A DNA stretch of 64,000 bases from Bradyrhizobium hipponense. Its GTDB lineage: Bacteria > Pseudomonadota > Alphaproteobacteria > Rhizobiales > Xanthobacteraceae. Shown here piece by piece: positions 8,639 through 16,969 of this stretch. The notes under the pieces were generated by a model. It had not been told where the DNA came from. It saw only the letters and a list, made by a program, of their open reading frames with translations, and ran no database searches. The stretch lies in NCBI RefSeq assembly GCF_008123965.1, contig NZ_VSTH01000014.1, positions 1 to 64,000 of the forward strand, in the 5' to 3' direction. The first letter of the stretch is position 1. Each line of letters begins with the position of its first letter. A program made the position numbers and the translations under genes.

Positions 8639-9385
8639 TTGCGCGCTCCTGATTGGCTGACATCCCGGCCGGTTGCCCATCGCGGCCTGCATGACATCTC
8701 ACGCGGTATCGTGGAGAACATGCCGGGCGCGGTGCAGGCTGCGATCGCGGGCAATTTCTCGATCGAGGTCGACATCCAGCTCTCCGCCGACGGCGAGGCG
8801 ATGGTGCACCACGACCATGCGCTCGGCCGCCTCACCGACGCCACTGGCGAGCTGATCGAGAAAACCGCCGCCGAATTGAGGGCCCTCACATTCAAGGACA
8901 CCGCCGAGCGGATGATGTCGCTCAGCGACCTCTGCGCCGTGGTTGCCGGCCGCGTGCCGCTGGTGATCGAGGTGAAGAGCCGTTTTGACGGAGACCGCAA
9001 GCTGGTGACGCGGATGGCCGAGGTCCTGGCGTCCTACGATGGCCCCGCCGTGGGCATGTCCTTCGATCCCGACCAGGTGCTGGCCTTGCGCGAATTGCTG
9101 CCATCGCGCCCACGCGGCATCGTCGCGCAGCGGACCTATGAGGACGAGTATTGGGCAAAGCTGACGCAGGCGCAACGCGACAGCATGCTGTACCTCCGCC
9201 ACGGCTTGCAGACCCAGCCGCATTTCGTCGCCTTCAAGGTCGACCACCTCCCGGCGCCTGCGCCCTGGATCGCCCGCAATGTGTTCGGCTGCGCCCTGCT
9301 CGGCTGGACCGTGCGCACGCCGGAGCAGCGGACGCGGGTCGGGCAGTACGCGGATCAAATGATCTTCGAGGGATTCGTGCCGTAG
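8639..9385 (+). CDS. Glycerophosphodiester phosphodiesterase
   Basis: 248 residues of the GDPD family, with the diagnostic AHRG (about residue 13), the metal-binding EVDIQLSADG and VHHDHALGRLT. The family hydrolyses glycerophosphodiesters to glycerol-3-phosphate and an alcohol. No signal peptide is present, so it is cytoplasmic. The start is uncertain: a TTG at 8639 fits best because the conserved domain begins within 15 residues and no ATG is available there. It follows the RidA gene by 17 nt. Confidence 0.85.
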   Translation: MRAPDWLTSRPVAHRGLHDISRGIVENMPGAVQAAIAGNFSIEVDIQLSADGEAMVHHDHALGRLTDATGELIEKTAAELRALTFKDTAERMMSLSDLCAVVAGRVPLVIEVKSRFDGDRKLVTRMAEVLASYDGPAVGMSFDPDQVLALRELLPSRPRGIVAQRTYEDEYWAKLTQAQRDSMLYLRHGLQTQPHFVAFKVDHLPAPAPWIARNVFGCALLGWTVRTPEQRTRVGQYADQMIFEGFVP

Positions 9386-9439
9386 GCTTGATGTTCCTCA
9401 CTCTTGAAGTCGCTGCTGCAATGCACGATCTTGGCTACG

Positions 9440-10681
9440 ATGGCATCATCCGAAATCACGCTTGAGGCCGTACCATCCATTGGCGAAGTATCCGCTGAGG
9501 ACTGGGACGCCTGCGCAAATCCCGGCAAGGCTTGCAACGGGCGCGGCAAGGGAACCTCATCCGGGCTCCCAGGCGATTCCGCTGGTCTCTCAAAAATTGC
9601 CTATAACCCCTTCGTCTCGCACGCATTTCTCTCTGCTGCCGAGAAGTCGGGTTCGGCGACCATCCGCACCGGCTGGGGGCCGCGGCACCTCGTGGCCAAG
9701 CTCGGCGGGCGCGTCGTCGGAATCGTGCCCTGCTATCTGAAATCGCATTCGCAAGGCGAATACGTCTTCGACCGCGGCTGGGCGGATGCCTATGAGCGGG
9801 CCGGCGGACGCTATTATCCAAAGCTGCAAGTCTCGGTTCCCTTCACGCCGGCGACCGGGCCGCGGCTCCTGATCCGCGACGGCGTCGATCGTGAGCGCAT
9901 CGCGGAGGCGCTGGCAAGCGGGCTGGTGGCGCTGTGCGGGGTCAGCAAGGCCTCCTCCGTCCACGTGACGTTCGCGCTTGAGGCCGAATGGAAACTGCTC
10001 GCCAAGCACGGCTTCCTCCAGCGCACCGACCAGCAGTTCCACTGGCACAACGAGGGCTTTGCGACCTTCGATGACTTCCTCGCCACCCTGAACTCACGCC
10101 ATCGCAAATCGATCAAACGCGAGCGGCGCGAGGCGCTGGCCGCCGACGTCACCATCCACTGGCTCACGGGAAGCGACATCACTGAAGATGCCTGGGACGC
10201 CTTCTTCGGCTTCTACATGGAGACCGGTTCGCGCAAATGGGGCCGACCGTATCTGACGCGCGAATTCTTCTCGCTGATCGGCGAAACCATGAGCCAGGAC
10301 GTGCTGCTCGTCATGGCCCGTCGCAACGGCCGCTGGATCGCGGGCGCGATCAACTTCATCGGCTCGGAGACGCTGTTCGGCCGCAACTGGGGCGCGGTCG
10401 AGCATCATCCGTTCCTGCATTTCGAGGTCTGTTATTATCAGGCGATCGATTTCGCGATCAAACGTGGCCTGAGGCATGTCGAGGCCGGCGCGCAAGGCGA
10501 GCACAAGATCGCGCGCGGCTACCTGCCGCGCACCACCTACTCCGCCCACTTCATCGCCGACCCGGGCCTGCGCCGCGCCATCGACGATTACCTCAAGCGC
10601 GAACGCGCCTACGTTGCGGAAGCCGGACGTGAGCTGGCCGACATGGGACCGTTCCGAAAGGACGCCGACGAGGCGCCTTGA
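9440..10681 (+). CDS. GNAT/FemAB-like protein (DUF482)
   Basis: 413 residues of the DUF482 family (COG3146), a FemAB-like GNAT protein often annotated as peptidoglycan-biosynthesis related. Visible family parts are NPFVSHAFLSAAEKSG near residue 57, the RHRKSIKRERR stretch, the aromatic FYMETGSRKWGRPYLT, and EAGAQGEHKIARGYLP near the C-terminus. The acceptor is not established. The start MASSEITLEA at 9440 is the first ATG with sensible family alignment. Confidence 0.82.
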   Translation: MASSEITLEAVPSIGEVSAEDWDACANPGKACNGRGKGTSSGLPGDSAGLSKIAYNPFVSHAFLSAAEKSGSATIRTGWGPRHLVAKLGGRVVGIVPCYLKSHSQGEYVFDRGWADAYERAGGRYYPKLQVSVPFTPATGPRLLIRDGVDRERIAEALASGLVALCGVSKASSVHVTFALEAEWKLLAKHGFLQRTDQQFHWHNEGFATFDDFLATLNSRHRKSIKRERREALAADVTIHWLTGSDITEDAWDAFFGFYMETGSRKWGRPYLTREFFSLIGETMSQDVLLVMARRNGRWIAGAINFIGSETLFGRNWGAVEHHPFLHFEVCYYQAIDFAIKRGLRHVEAGAQGEHKIARGYLPRTTYSAHFIADPGLRRAIDDYLKRERAYVAEAGRELADMGPFRKDADEAP

Positions 10682-10733
10682 CGCCCCCACTTGGCTGGTG
10701 ACAGTAAGCGCAAAGTTTCGAGGAGCCGCCGCC

Positions 10734-11162
10734 ATGACCGCCTACGATCCCAACAACATCTTTGCAAAGATCCTGCGTGGCGAATTTCCCTGCTACAAGG
10801 TCTACGAGGACGAGCACGTCTTCGCCTTCCTCGACATGATGCCACGCGTAACCGGCCATACGCTGGTGATCCCGAAAGTCCCTGCCCGCAACATCCTCGA
10901 CGTCACGGCTGAGGACTACGCCCACGTCGCCCGCGGCGCGCACAAAATCGCAGCTGCCGCGATGAAGGCGTTCAAGGCCGATGGCATCACCGTGCAGCAG
11001 TTCAACGAGCCCGCCGGCGGACAGGTGGTGTTTCATCTCCACATGCACGTCATGCCGCGCCACGACGGCGTAGCCATGCTGCCGCCCGCGAGCCGCAAGG
11101 AAGACGCCAAGGTGCTGGAAGAGAACGCAGCCAAGCTGATCGCGGCGCTGAAGGCGGAGTGA
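10734..11162 (+). CDS. HIT family hydrolase
   Basis: 142 residues with the histidine-triad motif HLHMHVMP near residue 100 and the N-terminal NIFAKILRGEFPCYKVYED typical of HinT/HIT proteins. These hydrolyse nucleoside phosphoramidates or related AMP conjugates via the central histidine. An AGGAG lies upstream of the ATG at 10734. It follows the DUF482 gene by about 50 nt and may be co-transcribed with it. Confidence 0.92.
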   Translation: MTAYDPNNIFAKILRGEFPCYKVYEDEHVFAFLDMMPRVTGHTLVIPKVPARNILDVTAEDYAHVARGAHKIAAAAMKAFKADGITVQQFNEPAGGQVVFHLHMHVMPRHDGVAMLPPASRKEDAKVLEENAAKLIAALKAE

Positions 11163-11168
11163 CTTTGC

Positions 11169-11280
11169 CGTCATTCCGGGGCGCGACGACGTCGCGAACC
11201 CGGAATCCATTCCACCACCATCTCCGCCGCCCGATGGATTCCGGGCTCGCGCCAAGCAAGAGGCGCGCCCCGGAATGACG
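11169..11280. repeat. Long palindromic repeat, family B
   Basis: Inverted repeat between the HIT gene and trmO. The outer arms are CGTCATTCCGGGGCGCG on the left and CGCCCCGGAATGACG on the right; the inner arms are CCGGAATCCAT and ATGGATTCCGG. This differs in sequence from family A, although both share outer CGTCATT/AATGACG ends. The two flanking genes converge here, so it may act as a bidirectional terminator. Confidence 0.88.
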
Positions 11281-11295
11281 CCGTCGAGAGAGATC

Positions 11296-11787
11296 TCACT
11301 CCGTCTGAAAATCCCCGGCCTGCGGCGCGGCGAGCGGGGTGAACTCGCAGCGATCGGGCTTGAGGTCGATCAGCGGCGTGTTGTCGATGCAGTCGAGGCC
11401 GCGCACCAGGATCGCATTGCCCTCGATGCCGACCAGCTTGACGATCGAGGTGCCGATCGGATTGGGCCGCACCGGCGAACGCAGCGAAAAGGTGCCGCGG
11501 GTCTTCTCGTTGTTCTTCGGGCTCTGCAAGACGATGTCGCGGCGCGACTTGTCGAGCCAGTAGAGCACTTCGAGATTGCTGTAGAAATCGACGCCCTTGA
11601 TCGCCGGCACGAACGGCTCGAAGATCTCGAGCCGGCAGATAGGGCCGTCGTGACGTCCCTGCCGCGGCGTCTCCAGTCGAGACGTCCAGGGCGTGCGGAT
11701 GCGGCCGATGAAGACCAGCCCGGCATCCTGCGTCGACGGCAGCTCGATGGCGACCTCGCCGTCGCGGAGCTCGTTTTGGCGAACCAT
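11296..11787 (-). CDS. trmO: tRNA (N6-threonylcarbamoyladenosine37-N6)-methyltransferase TrmO
   Basis: 163 residues of the TsaA/YaeB (UPF0066) family. The family signature FSLRSPVRPNPIG (about residues 101-113) and GxDxIDNTPLIDLKP-type ending (GLDCIDNTPLIDLKP) are both present. TrmO uses S-adenosylmethionine to N6-methylate t6A at position 37 of tRNA-Thr. The length is somewhat shorter than E. coli TrmO, which carries an extra C-terminal domain. Confidence 0.88.
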   Translation of the reverse strand: MVRQNELRDGEVAIELPSTQDAGLVFIGRIRTPWTSRLETPRQGRHDGPICRLEIFEPFVPAIKGVDFYSNLEVLYWLDKSRRDIVLQSPKNNEKTRGTFSLRSPVRPNPIGTSIVKLVGIEGNAILVRGLDCIDNTPLIDLKPDRCEFTPLAAPQAGDFQTE

Positions 11788-11818
11788 ATTTCCAGTTCCT
11801 TGCTATTCGGAAGCGGTT

Positions 11819-11941
11819 TTAGCCCAACCACCACTTGCCGGCCAGCATGAAGACCTCGCCGGCGACGACACCGGCAAAGATCGAGCGGCGCGTCAGCAGG
11901 AACACGACGACGCCGGCCAGGACCGCGGTCGCGCTATCCGC
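11819..11941 (-). pseudogene. AzlD-like C-terminal remnant
   Basis: A 40-residue in-frame fragment with no start codon of its own, bounded upstream by an in-frame TGA (11942-11944). It reads TAVLAGVVVFLLTRRSIFAG and ends LAGKWWLG. This resembles the last two helices of AzlD-type branched-chain amino-acid exporters. The lytic transglycosylase gene overlaps its left part, so the rest of azlD has been lost at this junction. No azlC is adjacent. Confidence 0.45.
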
Positions 11942-12956
11942 TCACACCCCGGTTCTTCAGCACAAAGCAGGCCCCACCGGCTTTGCGGATGCGGTTGCAC
12001 AGGTCATCCGCCTCACTACGCGTATCGGCGCCGATGCGCACCTGATAGAAGGCGCGCGTGCCGCGGCTGCGCATCACCGACGAGAGCAGGCTCGGATCGC
12101 GGTCGCCGATCACCGCGCTCAGCCGCGTCACTGCGCGGGAGTACATCGCCAGCGCCCTGTTGCGGTCGAAGCCCGCGGCGAGCTGCACGCCCCAGGTCTT
12201 TGCGGCGGCGAGCTCCACATGCTGCTCGAGCTCGGCGACGAAGGGATTCGGCGCGCGCTTCAAGAGCGCCATCAGATCGTGGCAGCTCGTGGGCGGCGCG
12301 CTTGGCGGCCCCTCACCGGTCGCACCCGCCTTGGCCCAGGCCTCCACCGTCGCGCCGGTGATGGCGAGGACGTAGCTGCGGGTCTGCTCCGGCATGGGGC
12401 CGCTACCGGCAAGCCATTCCTGGACCCGGCGCGGCCCGGCATTGTAGGCGGCGGCCGCAAGGCCGAGATTGCCGAACTGGTTGCGCAGCTCGTTCAAAAA
12501 CTCCGCCGACTTCGGCAGCGCCTGCACCGGATTGAAGGGATTGAGCAGCCCGCGCTCGCTCGCCGTGCCCGGCATGAACTGCGCGATCCCCTGCGCGCGG
12601 TCGCCGTTGCGGGTCACCGGTCCGACGGCATCGGTCTGGAAGCGGCTCTCCTGCCAGATCACACGGGCAAAGAATTCCAGGGGCAAATTGGCATCGCGCG
12701 CCGCAGCCTCGATGATCAGGCAGATCGATTCGCGCGTGTCGCTTTCGCGTGCATCCGCAGGCTTTTGCGGCTTCGTCGCAAGCTCCTCGACGCTCGGCAC
12801 CGCGACATCGGTCTCTGGCGGAGAACTATCCGATGCGAACACCCGCGTGACCGACAGAAGCAGCGCGGCGATGATGGCCGGTGCGATCCGTCCCGCCCGC
12901 GCGCGACCACGTCTGTGGCGCGCGCCGGCACGGCGTGCCACAAGGTGATCTGCCAT
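11934..12956 (-). CDS. Lytic murein transglycosylase with C-terminal SPOR-like region
   Basis: 340 residues with an N-terminal hydrophobic signal or anchor (about residues 23-42). The SLT domain shows the catalytic Glu in RVIWQESRFQTDAVGP, then AQGIAQFMPGTA and AAAYNAGPRRVQEW. A C-terminal segment (FYQVRIGADTRSEADDLCNRI) looks like a SPOR-type peptidoglycan-binding repeat. It cleaves peptidoglycan strands in the periplasm. I chose MADHLVA at 12956. The next gene is divergent, starting about 60 nt away. Confidence 0.87.
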   Translation of the reverse strand: MADHLVARRAGARHRRGRARAGRIAPAIIAALLLSVTRVFASDSSPPETDVAVPSVEELATKPQKPADARESDTRESICLIIEAAARDANLPLEFFARVIWQESRFQTDAVGPVTRNGDRAQGIAQFMPGTASERGLLNPFNPVQALPKSAEFLNELRNQFGNLGLAAAAYNAGPRRVQEWLAGSGPMPEQTRSYVLAITGATVEAWAKAGATGEGPPSAPPTSCHDLMALLKRAPNPFVAELEQHVELAAAKTWGVQLAAGFDRNRALAMYSRAVTRLSAVIGDRDPSLLSSVMRSRGTRAFYQVRIGADTRSEADDLCNRIRKAGGACFVLKNRGVSG

Positions 12957-13017
12957 GTTGTGGCATCGTGCCATCGTTCAAAGAGTTGCCAATATGCTGC
13001 CTGACCTGCTTCCCTCA

Positions 13018-14028
13018 ATGCGTTACCCCGCCAAACGGATCCACACCATCCTTGTCCTCGCCTGGGCCGCCCTCGCGGTGATGGCCGCGCCGGCCATGGC
13101 GCAAGTCGCCACACAGGTCATCTGGCGGATGACGACCGAGTACCCGCAGAACAACATTTCCGGAATCGGGCTCACGACCTTTGCCAAGCGCCTGGCCGAG
13201 CGCACCAACGGGTTCGTGACGGTGAGCAATGCCTTCGATAACGAACTCAAGATCAGCTCGGGCGAGATGCCGCGCGCCGCCCTGGACGGCCGGATCGCCG
13301 GTGGCGACGCGTTTGCAGGCGCGCTGTCCGGCCTCGACCCGGTGCTCGGCTTGTCGACCCTGCCCTTCCTGGTGCAATCCGTCGACGTCGCCCGCGACGC
13401 CAATCTGCGGGCACGCCCGCTCTACGAGAAGGCGCTGGCGGCGCGCGGCCTCAAACTGCTTTATGTGACGATCTGGCCCGCCACAGGCCTCTGGTCCGAC
13501 CATCAGCTCGAAGGCGACGGCGACCTGCCGAAGCTGAACTTGCGGGCTTATGACGCCAACTCCAGCGACGTCATGCGCGCGGCCGGCGCAAATGCGCAGT
13601 TTCTGCCGATGGACGCGGCGCTCGCCGGGCTCAGGGAGCACCGGTTGAATGCGGTCCTCACTTCTGGCGACGGAGGCGCGGGACGCAAGCTCTGGGACTT
13701 TTTGCCGCATTTCACGGCAATCAATTACGCGATGCCGGTCTCCATCGCCTTCGTCCGCAACGACGCGTTTGCGGAGCTGTCCGAGCCGGTGCAACGCGAG
13801 GTTCTGGCGGCGGCGGCCGAGACCGAGCAAAGCCAGTTCGCACTGCTCGCTCATCGCACCTCCGAAAACTATGCGCGCATGCGCGACAACGGAGTCCGCA
13901 TCGCCGAGCCAGCGCCGGCGTCGCTCCTCGCCGCGCTCCGGAAGGCGGCGACGGCCACGGTCACCGCGTGGCAGACGCAGGCCGGCGCGGATGCCGCTGC
14001 GATCGTCGAATGGACCAAGCAGCAATGA
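13018..14028 (+). CDS. TRAP transporter solute-binding protein, DctP type (orphan)
   Basis: 336 residues with a clean signal peptide (about residues 1-29, ending APAMAQ). The mature part starts VIWRMTTEYPQNN and has the DctP-fold features GDAFAGALSG, LPFLVQS and the LRAYDANSSDVMRAAGA region that contacts carboxylate ligands. There is no DctQ or DctM membrane gene nearby. It may serve a distant TRAP permease or act as a sensor. An upstream ATG at 12994 would only lengthen the n-region. Confidence 0.8.
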   Translation: MRYPAKRIHTILVLAWAALAVMAAPAMAQVATQVIWRMTTEYPQNNISGIGLTTFAKRLAERTNGFVTVSNAFDNELKISSGEMPRAALDGRIAGGDAFAGALSGLDPVLGLSTLPFLVQSVDVARDANLRARPLYEKALAARGLKLLYVTIWPATGLWSDHQLEGDGDLPKLNLRAYDANSSDVMRAAGANAQFLPMDAALAGLREHRLNAVLTSGDGGAGRKLWDFLPHFTAINYAMPVSIAFVRNDAFAELSEPVQREVLAAAAETEQSQFALLAHRTSENYARMRDNGVRIAEPAPASLLAALRKAATATVTAWQTQAGADAAAIVEWTKQQ

Positions 14029-14050
14029 AGGCCGCGGCGGCGGCGCCACC

Positions 14051-14251
14051 TTAGTTTTTGACCGGAACCAGGCTTTCACCGCTGATGGCGCGATCAAGCG
14101 CGTCGATCAGCGTCTGAAATTCGACGAATTTGTTGCGCGCTCGCTCGGCCGTGTCGCGCTCAAAAGGGGCCGCCAGAACTTTTGCGTGCGCGTCCCGGTC
14201 CTCGATCATGCGATCACGGGCTTTCTTCAGTGTCTCAAGTCGCTCACTCAT
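14051..14251 (-). CDS. Small conserved-looking protein (66 aa), helical
   Basis: 66 residues, highly charged and probably all helical (MSERLETLKKARDRMIEDRD at the start; ERDTAERARNKFVEFQTLID in the middle). Heptad-like spacing suggests a short coiled coil. No family is recognised. An AGGAG-type site precedes the ATG. It converges on the DctP gene with 22 nt between the stops. Confidence 0.55.
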   Translation of the reverse strand: MSERLETLKKARDRMIEDRDAHAKVLAAPFERDTAERARNKFVEFQTLIDALDRAISGESLVPVKN

Positions 14252-14359
14252 GTAGGCTCCTCTGCATATATCTTCACGATCTCGATCGAGATCTCAGTCG
14301 AAGGCCGACGCCCGTTGGCCGCCTGCCCTCAGGCTCCCGCACCCGGTTTGTTAAGGATC

Positions 14360-14611
14360 TCAACAACCGCGACAGATATTCTTCAGCTTCGCCGCGGTTA
14401 GAGCCTCTTCCGCAACGAACGGGTCTTTGTATGGAGCAGCCCGGGATACGTCGCCCTCTACAGCGGCAGGCTTCTTAACTTTCGGAGGGAACGCGGCGTC
14501 ATAACAGGCGAGCCGCCCGCTGGTGCTTTCGATCGCGCGGCAATCGGATTCGCCGGCGATCGCGCCTTGCGCGAACGTGCCGACCAGCAATGTGACAAGA
14601 AGCGTTTTCAT
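14360..14611 (-). CDS. Small secreted protein with Cys pair
   Basis: 83 residues with a signal peptide (MKTLLVTLLVGTFAQGAIAG), then a short mature part beginning ESDCRAIESTSGRLACYDAAFP. The DCRxI...RLACYD pattern is seen in many small exported proteobacterial proteins, and its two cysteines probably pair. Two more cysteines end the protein (ICRGC). Function unknown. I preferred the start at 14611 over an upstream codon because it gives a standard signal peptide. Confidence 0.6.
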   Translation of the reverse strand: MKTLLVTLLVGTFAQGAIAGESDCRAIESTSGRLACYDAAFPPKVKKPAAVEGDVSRAAPYKDPFVAEEALTAAKLKNICRGC

Positions 14612-14745
14612 GCGGACGCGGTTCCGGGCGGCAATCATGTCGAAGGTCCTGTGATGTCTGCCGATGCGCGCCGATCGTTACGCCGGCCGGCTGCTTCTGC
14701 GGATGGATACGGGACGCAGCCCTTTGACGAGCTGCTGGCGTCTCT

Positions 14746-14943
14746 TCAATCTTCGAATTGATCGAACTCGTCAGGCAGCAGAAGTCGGCCCTGCGGCGTG
14801 CATATGCGTACGTCGAGATAGCCTTCCTGCACCAGCTCTCTCGCCTTCTTCAAGGCGGCGGCGGTCGTGGCACGGCCAAGGCTGACGCGGCCGCCTTGAT
14901 GATCGCCGCTGACGAGGTATTGCAGTTGCTGCGTCTTATCCAT
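14746..14943 (-). CDS. Small soluble protein (65 aa), coupled to the 32-aa membrane protein
   Basis: 65 residues starting MDKTQQLQYLVSGDHQGG with an ALKKARELVQEGYLDVRIC core and an acidic ending. No family is recognised. Its ATG (14941-14943) lies inside the last codons of the upstream 32-residue membrane protein gene, which ends at 14936. The two reading frames overlap by 8 nt, a layout typical of translational coupling. Confidence 0.55.
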   Translation of the reverse strand: MDKTQQLQYLVSGDHQGGRVSLGRATTAAALKKARELVQEGYLDVRICTPQGRLLLPDEFDQFED

Positions 14944-15034
14944 GCAGGAAAGCCGCTGCGGCCACCAGCAGCAGAAGAAATAGCGGGACCATCACCGGCG
15001 GCACGATCCAATCGGCCAGATGAAATCGAGACAT
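14936..15034 (-). CDS. 32-residue membrane protein
   Basis: A very short frame beginning MSRFHLADWIVPPVMVPLFL, with one strongly hydrophobic helix and ending AAAAFLHG. A strong ribosome site (GGAGGAGGGTGC directly before the ATG at 15034) makes translation likely. It overlaps the start of the 65-residue gene by 8 nt. Small single-helix proteins of this size often act as regulators or subunits of larger membrane complexes; no partner can be named here. Confidence 0.55.
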   Translation of the reverse strand: MSRFHLADWIVPPVMVPLFLLLLVAAAAFLHG

Positions 15035-15245
15035 GCACCCTCCTCCACTGTCGGCGGGAGTGCTCGTGACCCTCAGTCACCGATGGAAGCCGTGGGAAGG
15101 GCGGTGATGGCGCGAGTCTACGCCTACGTTTTGCGAATAGCGAGCTTTAAAACGGGACGCGAGATCAACGAGAAGATTGCGGTATCACGACGGCGCGAGT
15201 TGCCTCGGCCTGCAGCCTCGTCTAGGTCAGGCAATAGACAGCAGC

Positions 15246-15905
15246 ATGAACGTGGGCGCGGCGACAATGGTGACCATCTATTTTGATCTCGACGGCACGC
15301 TGACCAATCCGAAACCCGGAATCACGCGCTCAATTCAGTACGCACTTGAGCGGCTAGGCGTCGCCGTGCCGAGCGAGGACGAGCTGACCTGGTGCATCGG
15401 CCCGCCGCTGCATGCCAGCCTGGAAAAGCTCACCGGATCGGACGAGCTCGCCGACCGCGCCCTGCTGCTCTATCGCGAGCGCTTCAGCGATGTCGGCCTG
15501 TTCGAGAACGAGGCCTACAGCGGAATTACAGACACGTTGTCATCACTGGCAGCGACAGGCCAGCGCATGTTCGTCGCCACCAGCAAGCCCGTGGTCTATG
15601 CCGCCCGCATCGTCGATCATTTCGGGCTGAAACCGTATTTCGAGCGCGTGTTCGGCTCCGAGCTCGACGGCACGCGCGTCGACAAGCGCGACCTGCTCCG
15701 CTACGCGCTCGATGAGGCCAGGGTCGATCCGCGCACCGCCATCATGATCGGCGACCGTCGCCATGACGTGGTCGGCGCCCGGACTAACGGCATGACCGCT
15801 ATCGGCGTACTCTATGGATATGGCAGCGAGGCGGAGCTCAAGGAGGCCGGCGCCCACCACATCTGCGCCGCGCATCCCGAACTGCTCGGCTATTGCGTCG
15901 TGTAA
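15246..15905 (+). CDS. HAD-superfamily hydrolase (phosphoglycolate phosphatase-like)
   Basis: 219 residues of the HAD superfamily, subfamily IA. Motif I is FDLDGTL near residue 11, motif II the T in VATSKP, motif III the lysine region near VDKRDLL, and motif IV IGDRRHDVVGA. The cap is helical. It resembles Gph and 5'-nucleotidase-type phosphatases; the substrate is not determinable. The start is uncertain between 15246 and 15267, and neither has a strong ribosome site. Confidence 0.85.
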   Translation: MNVGAATMVTIYFDLDGTLTNPKPGITRSIQYALERLGVAVPSEDELTWCIGPPLHASLEKLTGSDELADRALLLYRERFSDVGLFENEAYSGITDTLSSLAATGQRMFVATSKPVVYAARIVDHFGLKPYFERVFGSELDGTRVDKRDLLRYALDEARVDPRTAIMIGDRRHDVVGARTNGMTAIGVLYGYGSEAELKEAGAHHICAAHPELLGYCVV

Positions 15906-15908
15906 CCC

Positions 15909-16949
15909 TCACGCGCTGGCGGTCTCGACCGCGGCCAGCATGCCCGTTTTCGGATGGCAGTTCAGATATTCAAAGAACTGCTCATCCGCCGCCGCCACCG
16001 TGACCTCGTGATAGAGCCGGAGTTTTGCTGAGGGCCCCAGCGTCGAGAGATATTTCATCGCCGCCCCAAAGATCTTGACGTGGGTTGGATGCGACTCCGC
16101 CCAGCGCTCCAGCGCCGCAAGGCTCTTCCACCAGCTCTGGCCGTAGGATTTTTCGCTGACGCTGCCATCTGCCGCGAGCACGCGCATATAGCGGTTGCCA
16201 TAGCAGTCGATGCCGAGGCCGTGATCCCGTAGAAACTCCATGCCTTCGCGAAGCACCGGCTCGACCTCATCGAGATAGAGTTTGCGCTCCGACGCCTCGG
16301 TGTCGCTCCAGTCCTGTCCGGAACGGATCAGGCAGAGATTGTCGTGCGCTTCAACGCGCAGCCGCGTGCCGTCGCGGATCAGCTCGGGATTGCCGCCGGG
16401 CGCCATCGCGTCGGTCTGCGACAGCGGAATACGGTCGCGCATGCCGCCCCAATAGGCGTGCTCCTGGACCTCGCCGCTCATGCGGCCGGCAATGGCGGCG
16501 ACACCCTCGGGTCGGTCGCTCGAGGAGAACAACGTCTCGTGCCGCGCGAGCGAGGGACGCAGCACCTCGATGAAAGTCCCGATCCCATCGCGTGCCTTTC
16601 CCGTCCACGCCTCGCGCGCCGGCGCAAACCAGGCGTCGAAGCGCGCGATGTCGTCCCAATAGGCGACGGAGACCACGTTCTCATGGCCGACCTGATCGAT
16701 GTAGCGCGCGCGGTCCCAGTGCGATGGGCCGCTTTCTTTCGCAAAGGTTCCGGCGATTTCTGCGAGCGCAGCTGTCGCGACCGTTGGCGCCGTGCCGCGG
16801 TACTGCACGCCGAAATAGGCCATCGCGACACGGCTGACCGTGGGCTTGTAGCGCGCGACGAACGACGGATATGGCGGCTGGTAATCGTCGGGCACCCGCT
16901 TGTGGCGCGAGCGCTTCATTTCCAGGTTCTGAGGAATAGCGGATTCCAT
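15909..16949 (-). CDS. oxd: Aldoxime dehydratase (haem-dependent)
   Basis: 346 residues, full-length for aliphatic/phenylacetaldoxime dehydratases, which dehydrate R-CH=N-OH to the nitrile using haem b with the substrate N bound directly to iron. Family landmarks are VPDDYQPPYPSFVARY (N-terminus), the SHPTHVKIFG stretch holding the predicted proximal haem His (about 290), and LRLYHEVTV holding the predicted catalytic His (about 314), followed by EYLNCHPKTGM. A GGGAGG ribosome site supports the start. It lies 20 nt downstream of the nitrilase gene, so the nitrile it makes has a dedicated next enzyme. Confidence 0.9.
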   Translation of the reverse strand: MESAIPQNLEMKRSRHKRVPDDYQPPYPSFVARYKPTVSRVAMAYFGVQYRGTAPTVATAALAEIAGTFAKESGPSHWDRARYIDQVGHENVVSVAYWDDIARFDAWFAPAREAWTGKARDGIGTFIEVLRPSLARHETLFSSSDRPEGVAAIAGRMSGEVQEHAYWGGMRDRIPLSQTDAMAPGGNPELIRDGTRLRVEAHDNLCLIRSGQDWSDTEASERKLYLDEVEPVLREGMEFLRDHGLGIDCYGNRYMRVLAADGSVSEKSYGQSWWKSLAALERWAESHPTHVKIFGAAMKYLSTLGPSAKLRLYHEVTVAAADEQFFEYLNCHPKTGMLAAVETASA

Positions 16950-16969
16950 GATCAGGCCTCCCTGCAGGC

